From contig JAUVCV010000001.1 in NCBI GenBank assembly GCA_030595665.1, forward strand, positions 60,996-124,995: 64,000 nucleotides of DNA, read 5' to 3'. Positions 50,753 through 58,294 of this stretch are shown in pieces; positions within the stretch are counted from its first letter, which is position 1; every line of letters begins with the position of its first letter. The notes below the pieces were generated by a model. The model worked only from the letters and a program-made list of their open reading frames with translations, did not search any database and was not told the DNA's origin. Origin of the DNA: Methanogenium sp. Its GTDB lineage: Archaea; Halobacteriota; Methanomicrobia; Methanomicrobiales; Methanomicrobiaceae. The position numbers were made by a program, and so were the translations under genes.

Positions 50753-51157
50753 ATGGTACAACTGACCGATGACCTGATTGAAGCGTTCAACGCATTACGC
50801 ATAATTCCCCTTGCAACGGCAGACAAAGACGGTGTTCCCAATGTCGCACCTGTGGGGGCAAAGGCACTTGCAGACCCGGAAACGATTCTTGTGATGGACA
50901 ACTTCATGCAGAAGACGGTGGCAAATATCCGGGAAAACCCGAAGGCTGCTATCTATGTTTGGGGGGAGGGTGTGAAAGGCTGTTTCCAAATCCATGGTGA
51001 TGTCACCTATGTGGATGAGGGGGGACAGTTTGAGACGTTCCGCAAGGATACTCTCGCCCGGAAGCCAAACGTGCCTGCAAAGGGGATGCTTGTCATCAAA
51101 ATAACTGATGTCTATACCTGTAATCCCGGGGCCGGCGCTGGCAATAAAATCGTCTGA
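50753..51157 (+). CDS. Pyridoxamine 5'-phosphate oxidase-like FMN protein
   Basis: 134 residues. The split-barrel flavin-binding fold is shown by IIPLATADKDGVPNVAPVG at the start, TILVMDNFMQKTVANIRENPKAAIYVW in the middle and CFQIHGDVTYVDEGG after it, the usual arrangement of small archaeal PNPOx-like proteins. These bind FMN or F420 and reduce varied substrates; a specific one cannot be given. An ATG at 50753 follows a run of GGAGTAATACT, a fair ribosome site. It is monocistronic in appearance. Confidence 0.85.
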   Translation: MVQLTDDLIEAFNALRIIPLATADKDGVPNVAPVGAKALADPETILVMDNFMQKTVANIRENPKAAIYVWGEGVKGCFQIHGDVTYVDEGGQFETFRKDTLARKPNVPAKGMLVIKITDVYTCNPGAGAGNKIV

Positions 51158-51279
51158 ATTTGGCTGTAATTCATAAATAAATTCTTTTTTTACCACAATT
51201 ATGTGGAATTTTGGGTGAATAGAGCCCGGTTTTGGTAAGAACCGGGCATATGGAACAGGTGAAAAAAATAGTGTGTGTG

Positions 51280-51585
51280 TTAGGTACCTGCATGGAGACG
51301 GTGAAGAATCTCGACGAGCATCTTCACATCATGTGGTGGTTCATATCCGGCTTCATCCCAGAGGGCTGCTGTTTCAAGGGGCTGGCTGGAGGAATTCAGG
51401 AGGACATCTGCTTTCTCACCTGCATATTCGCGGATGATATCTGTTGTCAGACGAACCGCGGTCATTTCATCCGGCTCATCGGGGAGAGGATTTTTGGATA
51501 AGCGAACTCGTTCCCGGAATCGTTCCGGATTTGTTATCAGGTACCCGGTAGTGTGTGTGTTATTTATTAATGACTTTGCTGTCAT
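51280..51585 (-). CDS. Hypothetical protein divergent from TetR
   Basis: 101 residues, acidic and mostly helical (for example LPDEPDEMTAVRLTTDIIREYAGEKADVLL), with no recognised domain, Cys pair or membrane segment. The first 15 residues (MTAKSLINNTHTTGY) are polar. It is transcribed away from the TetR gene, and its start codon lies within the first operator-like repeat (51580-51595), so TetR could block it directly. Its function is unknown; a regulated partner of the TetR system is likely. The plus-strand frame over it (51232-51501) is a shadow. Confidence 0.6.
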   Translation of the reverse strand: MTAKSLINNTHTTGYLITNPERFRERVRLSKNPLPDEPDEMTAVRLTTDIIREYAGEKADVLLNSSSQPLETAALWDEAGYEPPHDVKMLVEILHRLHAGT

Positions 51586-51636
51586 TATTATGACATTGGC
51601 GTCACTAATATATATTTATTGCTGACGTGCGTGTCA
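51580..51636. promoter_or_regulatory. TetR-type operator/promoter A (TGACA half-sites)
   Basis: TGTCAT-TATT-ATGACA (51580-51595) and TGAC-N6-GTCA (51623-51636) are two inverted repeats, with a TATA-like ATATATAT between them (about 51608-51615). They lie between the divergent hypothetical gene and the TetR gene. A near-copy lies at 52834-52914, where ATTGCTGAC-N4-GTGTCATTTA recurs with the same spacing. Autoregulation by TetR is the simple reading. Confidence 0.65.
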
Positions 51637-51670
51637 TTTATGGGTGAGGACGACATATAGATTCGTTACT

Positions 51671-52273
51671 ATGCCACGTGTTGCACCAGGATACAAAGAG
51701 GACGTACGGCGCCGCATTATGAAAGCAGCACTGGAAGAAGTCAATAGATGTGGCTTGCAGGCACTCAGAATGGAGGATGTGGCTGCCCGTGTTGGTATCT
51801 CTCGCGCTGCACTCTACAACTATTTCAGTGACAAAGAAGCACTTCTCAAAGCCATTCTTCACGAAATGGAAGAGGAATGTGAGTCCATTTTCAAAGATAC
51901 GTTTCAGGAGAAATCCTTTAGAGAGAGCCTTTCTTTAATGTTTGAACTGATGGTGCTCTCATCAGAGGAACATCCTTCAGTTGAAGCTGAGCTCTTCAGC
52001 ATTGCATCCCGGACACCGGACATTCAGCAGTCAATGCAGACGGCCTTTGAAGATGGACTGTTTTTCCTCTCTGAACGCATCAAAGAAGAACAGAATACTG
52101 GAGATATTTCAGCCCGGGGTGACCCCCGTTGCCTTGCAGAGATTATGATGTACACCCTTGGGGGACTCAAGCACGCGTTATTCTTTGGGACTGATACTGC
52201 TGTCCTAAAAGAGCGCTGGACTGCCATGACAGACATGCTCTTTTTTGATAAAGAAGAGAAGAAAGACGACTGA
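51671..52273 (+). CDS. TetR/AcrR-family transcription regulator
   Basis: 200 residues from the ATG at 51671 (MPRVAPGYKEDVRRRIMKAA); an ATG nine codons earlier is less likely because it lies close to the operator. The N-terminal helix-turn-helix is complete: EDVRRRIMKAALEEVNRCGLQALRMEDVAARVGISRAALYNYFSDKEAL (written in parts for length), with the YNYFSDKE end typical of TetR. The C-terminal domain (about 65-200) is the ligand-binding helical bundle and is specific to each family, so the inducer is unknown. Two similar operators, one next to this gene and one at 52.8 kb, point to its targets. Confidence 0.85.
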   Translation: MPRVAPGYKEDVRRRIMKAALEEVNRCGLQALRMEDVAARVGISRAALYNYFSDKEALLKAILHEMEEECESIFKDTFQEKSFRESLSLMFELMVLSSEEHPSVEAELFSIASRTPDIQQSMQTAFEDGLFFLSERIKEEQNTGDISARGDPRCLAEIMMYTLGGLKHALFFGTDTAVLKERWTAMTDMLFFDKEEKKDD

Positions 52274-52361
52274 AACTGGTGAACACTTTTTTACTCATCA
52301 ATTCCTGACTTTCTCTGGTCGTGTGTTACCTATTATTATTATTTTATTGATCTCTTTTGGC

Positions 52362-52481
52362 GGCACTGTCGGAAAATCCAGTTATAATTGATCATCCTCA
52401 AGCAGCAATTACTTTTTCAGCTGATTTGAACTGAGATAATCTATTTCATACTCTCCTATCACTGAAAAATCCGACAGTGCC
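52362..52481. mobile_element. 120-bp miniature inverted-repeat element, IS6-like
   Basis: The element begins GGCACTGTCGGA and ends with the reverse complement TCCGACAGTGCC; these 12 bases are perfect and the inverted similarity continues, imperfectly, for about 12 more. It is flanked on both sides by the same 8 bases, CTTTTGGC (52354-52361 and 52482-52489), a target-site duplication. GGCACTG ends and 8-bp duplications are known features of the IS6/IS26 family. No transposase is inside, so it must have been moved by an element elsewhere in the genome. Confidence 0.85.
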
Positions 52482-52833
52482 CTTTTGGCATGAACGAAAG
52501 GTAATGGATAATGTGCTGTCTGTTTGTCATTCGCTTAGGTGGTTGTTTAGGGAGGGAAGGAATGGTACAGGCAGCCAAAAATATGAATGAACACCCCGGA
52601 CATGAACGATACAAGGAGGGGATTGAATGGGGATTGGTGTGATTCGTCCTGTGCTTGTATGAAACGATGAAGAAGTTCTTTCAACTGCATGGTGTATGGC
52701 GGTTTATACACAGCTGATTTAAGACATATGGATATTGTTCAGTTGTGTGATCCGGGGATATCACATAACGTATCCTGATTATTACCCTATCTGAGAGCTT
52801 TTTGATCGATTAATATAATGTCCTGAGGTCTGG

Positions 52834-52914
52834 GTGTCATTCAATGGTGACACTAATGTCACCAATATGACTTTTGTGTCATCAGTATATAACAATTGCT
52901 GACATTTGTGTCAT
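52834..52914. promoter_or_regulatory. TetR-type operator/promoter B, near-copy of the tetR promoter
   Basis: Several TGTCA/TGACA half-sites occur here, and the downstream part (ATTGCTGACATTTGTGTCATTTA, given as ATTGCTGAC, ATTT, GTGTCATTTA) matches promoter A in 20 of 23 positions. TGAC-N6-GTCA is at 52900-52913. A TATA-like GTATATAA lies just before it (about 52884-52891). A ribosome site TTGGAGGT and an ATG follow at 52933. Confidence 0.65.
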
Positions 52915-52932
52915 TTAACATTGGAGGTCACG

Positions 52933-52992
52933 ATGGTGAACTGTTACGATGATGTGGGGAAGAATTTGGTACTGTTGAAACTATTATTCTAA
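52933..52992 (+). pseudogene. Very short frame behind operator B
   Basis: A TTGGAGGT ribosome site and ATG open a 19-codon frame (MVNCYDDVGKNLVLLKLLF) that stops at 52990-52992. The good promoter, operators and ribosome site but tiny product suggest that the regulated gene has been lost or shortened by a deletion, though a real small peptide is possible. Nothing further downstream to 53120 is recognisable as the remainder. Confidence 0.3.
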
Positions 52993-53120
52993 ATTTTGAG
53001 AATTGTGCTTTGATCGGAAAATAGTGGCTGGAAAATAGGTATTTTTGATGGAAACTTTGTCGGATCTGATGTTATCTTTCAATGTAGGGGGGCTCCCGGA
53101 GAGTGAATATTCTTCCGGTC

Positions 53121-53915
53121 TCAATCCATGCTTCCACTCTCGAATCCGTCAAGGTCAAGTGCCACATGTCGGAATCCCAGCGTATGAAATGCCTTTCTTA
53201 TGGCATCACGGAGTACAAAGATCCGTTCTGAGGATTCGGGGTCGGTCTCGATGCGTGCCACATCACCATGTACGCGGACCCGTACCTGCTGTGCCCCGGC
53301 AGCGCGAATTACATCCTCAGCCCGTGCGATACGGGCGAGAAGCTGTGGTTCCAGTGACTCACCATAGGGGATTCTTGTTGCAAGGCAGGATGCGGATGGC
53401 TTCGCGTATTCCGGTATAAAATGCATTTTTGCGATGGCCCGTATATCTTCTTTTGTGATATCGGCCTCGACAAAGGGATGAGTGATGCCCGCTGCAAGGC
53501 CGGTCTGGTAACCGGGGCGGTATCCGGATATATCATCGGCATTCGTTCCGTCTGCAATGGATTTCAGGCCATTTTCATCTGCCACCTCACGGAGAATCCT
53601 GGCACTATTCTGTTTGCAGATGGCGCACCGGTTCCTGGGGTTCATCCCGAATTCGGGATTGTCCAGGATATCTGATTCCCTGACAAAGAGCCGGAGTAAT
53701 TCCCGTGCGGCAATGGTCTGGGCGGTCTCCTCCTCACATGGGGGAAGTAAGGGGCTTGTTATAAGGCAGCAGGCAGAGTCATTGCCCAGAACATCACGTG
53801 CGACAACTGCAAGAACGATGCTGTCGATGCCGCCGGAATATGATACCAGCAGTGATTTTTTGTCCCTGATTTCCGCACGCAGGTGCGTGTAGCGTTCCTG
53901 TCTTCGTTCTGGCAT
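53121..53915 (-). CDS. larE: LarE-type ATP-dependent sulfur transferase (PP-loop)
   Basis: 264 residues. The PP-loop is LLVSYSGGIDSIVLAVVA. Further LarE features are DGTNADDISGYRPG, a Cys pair RCAICK, and KPSASCLATRIPYG, which holds the cysteine that gives up its sulfur in Lactobacillus LarE to make the nickel-pincer cofactor of lactate racemase. Cofactor partners LarB and LarC are not in the window. The enzyme activates its substrate by adenylation and transfers sulfur; in archaea without LarB/C the product may be different. It is on the minus strand beside the wtpABC operon with a 300-bp gap. Confidence 0.85.
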   Translation of the reverse strand: MPERRQERYTHLRAEIRDKKSLLVSYSGGIDSIVLAVVARDVLGNDSACCLITSPLLPPCEEETAQTIAARELLRLFVRESDILDNPEFGMNPRNRCAICKQNSARILREVADENGLKSIADGTNADDISGYRPGYQTGLAAGITHPFVEADITKEDIRAIAKMHFIPEYAKPSASCLATRIPYGESLEPQLLARIARAEDVIRAAGAQQVRVRVHGDVARIETDPESSERIFVLRDAIRKAFHTLGFRHVALDLDGFESGSMD

Positions 53916-54214
53916 AGTCTGTTCCCCCCTCTTTTCGCCGGTGTACCCGGAAGATATGTTACTCTTTGTTCTGGCCCTGATAAAACCTGTCGCAGATTCC
54001 TTTCAGGAGAGATCCGATGGGTGGTGTTTCTGTCCTGATGAATCCGGTTGAGATGTCCGGTACTATCTCATCCATGACTATACTGTCCGAAAAATTCCCC
54101 TCTTTTTTGAAAGACCTGATGTGTTTAACAAATTAATTGAAATTGGTTGACGAGTTGTTTTTTGTGTCCGATCTGAGTATAAAGACTTAAACATTTCTGA
54201 ACAGAATCTGTTCT

Positions 54215-55294
54215 ATGATGAAAAAGAATCTGGTATTTCTTATGGCAGTCGCAGTGGTGTGTGCGACTGTGTTCATTTGTGGCTGTACAGGAAGTGGTGA
54301 AACATCCGCAACACCAACAGCCGATCAGACACCTGAACAGACAGCAGCAGCGGAAGAAAAAATTGTCCTGACAGTCTATCAGGCTGGCAGTCTGACAAGT
54401 CCGATGGAGAAAATGGAAGCTGCATTTGAGGCAGAACACTCGAATGTTGATGTCCAGCTTCACCCGGCAGGCTCCACAAAACTTGCCAAGGAAATCACCG
54501 AGCTTGACGCAGTCGCTGATGTGTATGCATCTGCAGACTACTCACTGATCCCAAACATGATGATCCCTGACTATGCATCATGGTATGTGACCTTTGCAAA
54601 GAACCGCATGGTTCTCTGTTACACGGACAAGAGCAAATTTGCCGATGAAGTAACCGCAGACAACTGGTATGAGATCCTCGCTCGTGATGATGTGACCTGG
54701 GGATTCTCTGATCCAAACCTTGACCCATGTGGCTACCGCTCACTGATGGTAATCACCCTCGCTCAGTTTGAGTATAATGACGACACGATCTTTGACAACC
54801 TTGTTGGAGAATACTCACAGATCTATCCGACCGTCGCAGACGGTGTAGTCACCATTCATGCAAATGAAACCGAGGCTGTCTACCCCATAACGATTGCCCC
54901 CAAGAGTGTGGAGTTAATCGCAGGTCTTGAGTCCGGCAACCTTGACTACGCATGGGAATACCGCAGCGTCGCAGAGCAGAACGCCGATTCCGGTGTGAAA
55001 TACATTGAAATGCCTGAGGGTATTGATCTCTCATCCATTGCCTACAAGGATACCTATGCAAAGGTGCAGGTTGAGTCCCTGGGCGGCATGAAGAAAGGCA
55101 AACCAATCGTCTACGGTGTCACCGTCCCGAAGACCGCAGACAACCCTGAAACAGGTGCTGAGTTTGTCGCGATGCTTATCGGTCCAACCGGTCAGCAGAT
55201 CATGGCAGATGCAGGTCAGCCACCAATCAATCCTCCGGTCGGGTTTGTTGACATCCCCGCAGCACTGGATAGCCTGGTTGAGCAGAACGCCTGA
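54215..55294 (+). CDS. wtpA: Tungstate/molybdate-binding lipoprotein WtpA
   Basis: 359 residues. The N-terminus (MMKKNLVFLMAVAVVCATVFICGCTGSGE) is a signal peptide with a lipobox-like CGC, followed by a Thr/Glu/Pro-rich linker. The mature part has LTVYQAGSLTSPMEKMEAAFE, the oxyanion loop of the WtpA/ModA group, DVYASADYSLIP, and GFSDPNLDPCGYRS, where D/P/G residues of the binding site lie. The protein binds tungstate or molybdate outside the membrane and hands it to WtpB. Methanogens use both metals in formylmethanofuran dehydrogenase and formate dehydrogenase. The promoter has a GTATAAAGA near 54177. wtpB follows after 35 bp. Confidence 0.92.
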   Translation: MMKKNLVFLMAVAVVCATVFICGCTGSGETSATPTADQTPEQTAAAEEKIVLTVYQAGSLTSPMEKMEAAFEAEHSNVDVQLHPAGSTKLAKEITELDAVADVYASADYSLIPNMMIPDYASWYVTFAKNRMVLCYTDKSKFADEVTADNWYEILARDDVTWGFSDPNLDPCGYRSLMVITLAQFEYNDDTIFDNLVGEYSQIYPTVADGVVTIHANETEAVYPITIAPKSVELIAGLESGNLDYAWEYRSVAEQNADSGVKYIEMPEGIDLSSIAYKDTYAKVQVESLGGMKKGKPIVYGVTVPKTADNPETGAEFVAMLIGPTGQQIMADAGQPPINPPVGFVDIPAALDSLVEQNA

Positions 55295-55329
55295 ATCTCT
55301 TTTCTTTTTTTTAAAACCGGAGCAGATGA

Positions 55330-56142
55330 ATGAAGAGACTATCGAAGGTTCCTGATCCCTGTCTCCTGTCGTTTGCCCTTATTGGCAGCATGATTGTGAT
55401 TCTGACGGTCCTCGCCCTTCTCACAATTACTATCAGACAGGTAACCGACCTCCCGTATTTCATCTCTGTTGCAACGGAATCAAAGGTCGTGGATGCCATC
55501 CTGTTGACGATGGTGGCAGGTCTGAATGCTGTCGTTCTTCTCCTCATCTTCGGCATTCCTCTCGCCTATATTCTGGCACGCACTGAGTTCAGGGGGAAAG
55601 GCCTGGTGGAGAGTATCGTTGATATCCCGGTTATGCTGCCGCATACCATTGCCGGTATCATGGTCTATATTCTCTTCATGCGCCGTGGTATCATCGGTGA
55701 ACCATTCTCACAGATAGGCATCATCTTTGAAGGGGCGTATCTGGGCATTGTTGCGGCGATGTTCTTTGTCTCCTCCCCGTATTTTGTAAATGCTGTGCGG
55801 GATGGGTTTGAGAAAGTTCCGGTGCATCTGGAGAACGCAGCCCGGACCTTGGGGGCATCCAGGTTTCAGGCGTTCCGTATGGTTGTGCTGCCGCTTTCAC
55901 TACGGCATATTTTCAGTGGCAGTATTCTTGCATGGGGACGGGGTATCGGTGAATTTGCGGCAATTATCATGATCGCCTACTATCCGATGGTCATATCGAC
56001 ACTTATTTACTACAAGTTCACGACCGCAGGTCTCAGGGAGAGCACAGCAGTGGCATTCGCTATGATTCTGGTCTGTCTTGTGGTCTTTGCCATTCTGCGT
56101 GGTCTGATGAAAAGGGTGGGAAAATACGATGATAGAGTTTGA
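55330..56142 (+). CDS. wtpB: Tungstate/molybdate ABC permease WtpB
   Basis: 270 residues with six hydrophobic helices. The coupling-loop signature is in ENAARTLGASRFQAFRMVVLP (EAA-x3-G-x9-I-x-LP type), and ARTEFRGKGLVESIVDIPVMLPHTIAGIM marks the core of the permease family. It forms the membrane channel of the tungstate/molybdate importer with WtpA outside and WtpC inside. Its 3' end overlaps wtpC by 14 bases, so translation is coupled. The frames on the opposite strand here are shadows. Confidence 0.92.
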   Translation: MKRLSKVPDPCLLSFALIGSMIVILTVLALLTITIRQVTDLPYFISVATESKVVDAILLTMVAGLNAVVLLLIFGIPLAYILARTEFRGKGLVESIVDIPVMLPHTIAGIMVYILFMRRGIIGEPFSQIGIIFEGAYLGIVAAMFFVSSPYFVNAVRDGFEKVPVHLENAARTLGASRFQAFRMVVLPLSLRHIFSGSILAWGRGIGEFAAIIMIAYYPMVISTLIYYKFTTAGLRESTAVAFAMILVCLVVFAILRGLMKRVGKYDDRV

Positions 56143-57217
56143 GAATGTCTCGGTGACACTGGGAGAATTCCGGCTGAATGAGCTGAGCATCAGGGTTAAG
56201 AAAGGTGATTATTACTTCATCATCGGCCCGTCCGGTGCAGGAAAGACGATTATCCTTGAGGCAATAGCGGGCCTTCACCACCCGGATTCCGGGAGAGTGC
56301 TCATCGATGGTGAGGATGTGAGCGGTGTGCCACCGGAAAAAAGAAAGATTGCGCTGGTCTATCAGGATTACTCTCTCTTCCCCCACATGTCGGTCGGTGA
56401 TAATGTCGCATTTGGGCTGAAGCTGCAAAAAATCCCGAAAAGAGAGATTGAAAGTCGTGTGGATGCGGTTCTCTGCCGGTTTGGTATTGCACATCTCAAA
56501 GACCGTGCTCCCTATACAATGAGCGGGGGTGAACAGCAGCGTGTGGCACTCGCCCGTGCTCTTGTGACAGAACCTGATATTCTGCTTCTTGATGAACCGC
56601 TCTCTGCGATGGATCAGGTGAACCGGGATAAATTCGTTGCCGATCTGCGTGCCATTCATCGGGAGAACTGCCTTACGATTGTGCATGTCACCCATTCCCG
56701 TGAGGAGGCCCTCTCGCTTGCCACCCGTGTGGCAGTCATCATTGATGGGACCCTTGAGCAGGAAGGTGAGCGTGATGAGGTATTCAGGAAGCCACCGAAT
56801 CGGAGGGTAGGCAGGTTTGTGGGCATAGAAAATGTCTTTGAAGGAACAGTGACAGGCACTGGTGTCGGAGGTTCGGTGGTCACGGTTGGTGGGTGCAATA
56901 TCCGTACCGGTGGTGCAATGCCTGATGGGTGCCGGGTCTGTGTTTTTATTCGTGCGGCTGATGTCTCTGTGAGGCGTGCAGATATGATTGCAGATGACGA
57001 ATACAACTGTTTCCCGGCAAAAATAGAGGAGATAATTCCCCGTGAATCATATTATCTGCTGGGGATTTCCTGCGGAATCAGTTTGTATGCCCTTGCCACG
57101 GAACAGGAGATCAAAGAGAAGGGGCTTGTACCGGGACAGTCCGTTTCGGTTTCGTTCAGTCCGACAGCAGTGCATATTACACGGGAGGATACGTCGTCTT
57201 CCTCCCCATCCTGTTGA
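56129..57217 (+). CDS. wtpC: Tungstate/molybdate ABC ATPase WtpC
   Basis: 362 residues. Walker A is GPSGAGKT, the signature MSGGEQQRVALARAL, Walker B ILLLDEPLSAMD, and the H-loop VTHSREE. After about residue 240 comes a molybdate-binding (MOP/TOBE) domain with EGTVTGTGVGGSVVTVGG and VFIRAADVSVRR, as in WtpC/ModC, where it senses the metal. The ATPase powers the permease encoded upstream with a 14-base overlap. A short terminal tail (TSSSSPSC) is unremarkable. Confidence 0.92.
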   Translation: MIEFENVSVTLGEFRLNELSIRVKKGDYYFIIGPSGAGKTIILEAIAGLHHPDSGRVLIDGEDVSGVPPEKRKIALVYQDYSLFPHMSVGDNVAFGLKLQKIPKREIESRVDAVLCRFGIAHLKDRAPYTMSGGEQQRVALARALVTEPDILLLDEPLSAMDQVNRDKFVADLRAIHRENCLTIVHVTHSREEALSLATRVAVIIDGTLEQEGERDEVFRKPPNRRVGRFVGIENVFEGTVTGTGVGGSVVTVGGCNIRTGGAMPDGCRVCVFIRAADVSVRRADMIADDEYNCFPAKIEEIIPRESYYLLGISCGISLYALATEQEIKEKGLVPGQSVSVSFSPTAVHITREDTSSSSPSC

Positions 57218-57355
57218 ATTGTGGCATGCCGGTTGGATTTGACCGGGGAACAAATCAATATTTTTTGTGCAAAGATATCTTATTTTTTGACTGTCTTTTG
57301 TTTCCCGGGTATTTTCTGAATGACCACATTGCCTGATCACGGCGAAAAAAATAGA

Positions 57356-57775
57356 TTATTCTGTCCGTCCTTTTCCTTCCCAGACAGCGGAGACCACGGT
57401 TTCAATATCGTCTTCGGTGTATTCCCGTGACCCTTTCTTCTCAATTCCCAGTTCGGTGACCACAATATTCTGTGCAACACAGATCCCTTGTGCTTCAGCA
57501 ATCTTCCCCGCACACCGGGCGGGGCATCCGTCAAGGATGAGTATTTCGTCTGCATCTTCTGCAGCTGCAACAATTCCCTTTGCACCGGTTGCAAGAAGTG
57601 CGGTGCATGCTGCCCCGCCATAGCCCTCTTCTGTGAGTTGTATCGCAGCACAATTGGTGATCTGTCCGGTGTTTGCCACACCTGCACAGGGGAATATGAT
57701 GCGGTTTATGGTTTCTTCTGCTGACCCCGCATCACCGCATGAGCAGCCACAGGAACAGGTAGGTTTATCCGCCAT
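57356..57775 (-). CDS. DGC-domain putative zinc-binding protein, copy 1
   Basis: 139 residues. The N-terminus has a Cys-rich CSCGCSCGD; then FPCAGVANTGQITNCAA, a second Cys pair, and ILDGCPARCAG, the D-G-C motif that names the family. These proteins are described as putative zinc-binding, function unknown. It is the last gene of the permease operon, starting 4 bp after the thioredoxin-like gene, and a second DGC protein is encoded divergently at 59906-60274. All proteins of the cluster hold Cys pairs, which suggests metal or metalloid handling. Confidence 0.8.
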   Translation of the reverse strand: MADKPTCSCGCSCGDAGSAEETINRIIFPCAGVANTGQITNCAAIQLTEEGYGGAACTALLATGAKGIVAAAEDADEILILDGCPARCAGKIAEAQGICVAQNIVVTELGIEKKGSREYTEDDIETVVSAVWEGKGRTE

Positions 57776-57778
57776 TTT

Positions 57779-58015
57779 TCACTCCTGGATGAGGGCCGAG
57801 ATCTCTTTGACATCTGCCACACGGCCGGAGACCTTTAGTTCGCCATTGATGATGAGCGCCGGGGTGAGCATCACACCTTTGTCCATGATCGCGTTGATAT
57901 CCTCAACCTTGACAATATCTGCTTCCGTTCCGGTCTCTTTCACGGCTTTTTCCACATTTTTCAGGAGGCGTTTGCATTTCATGCATCCGGTTCCCAGCAC
58001 TTCAATTGTTACCAT
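57779..58015 (-). CDS. Small thioredoxin-like protein
   Basis: 78 residues. The fold is beta-alpha-beta with VTIEVLGTGCMKCKRLLKNVEKAV; the active site is CMKC, and VMLTPALIINGELKVSGR contains the cis-proline of thioredoxin folds. This type of small protein (thioredoxin_3 family) is often near ArsR/permease genes and reduces metal or thiol partners. It overlaps the upstream 89-residue gene by 14 bases, so the two are coupled. Cytoplasmic. Confidence 0.88.
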   Translation of the reverse strand: MVTIEVLGTGCMKCKRLLKNVEKAVKETGTEADIVKVEDINAIMDKGVMLTPALIINGELKVSGRVADVKEISALIQE

Positions 58016-58271
58016 TTTTCTTCATCTCCTGTTGATATTCTGCAAATACGGCATCTGCATAGATTTCTTCGGCAGGTGTTGACACATAGTTGTAGACTTT
58101 TACCTGCCGAATCAGTTCACGGCGGATATCTGTGTCTCGTGACAGATCTGCACCTGCCACGTCTTCAAAGATTTCTTCCAGCATGGAAAGGCCGACAGTG
58201 GTGCCTCCGACAGATATCTGTCGGATTCTTCGCGTCGCTTCGGCCGCACAGCATGGTTTTCCTCTGTTCAT
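58002..58271 (-). CDS. Small Cys-containing protein of the permease cluster
   Basis: 89 residues. A CC pair lies near the start (MNRGKPCCAAEATRRIRQISV), followed by a helical region (LSMLEEIFEDVAGADLSRDTDIRRELIRQVKVYNYVSTPAEEIYADAVFAEYQQEM). It resembles small proteins of unknown function found next to DUF318 permeases in archaea and some bacteria. It starts 23 bp after the permease gene and overlaps the thioredoxin-like gene. It could pass metal to the thioredoxin or permease; this is inferred from context only. Confidence 0.65.
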   Translation of the reverse strand: MNRGKPCCAAEATRRIRQISVGGTTVGLSMLEEIFEDVAGADLSRDTDIRRELIRQVKVYNYVSTPAEEIYADAVFAEYQQEMKKNGNN

Positions 58272-58294
58272 TTCTTCACCGATTTACTCCTCTC

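Noticed and set aside
53045..53419. 124-codon plus-strand frame over larE
   Set aside because: It lies mostly antisense to larE, and its composition mirrors that gene.
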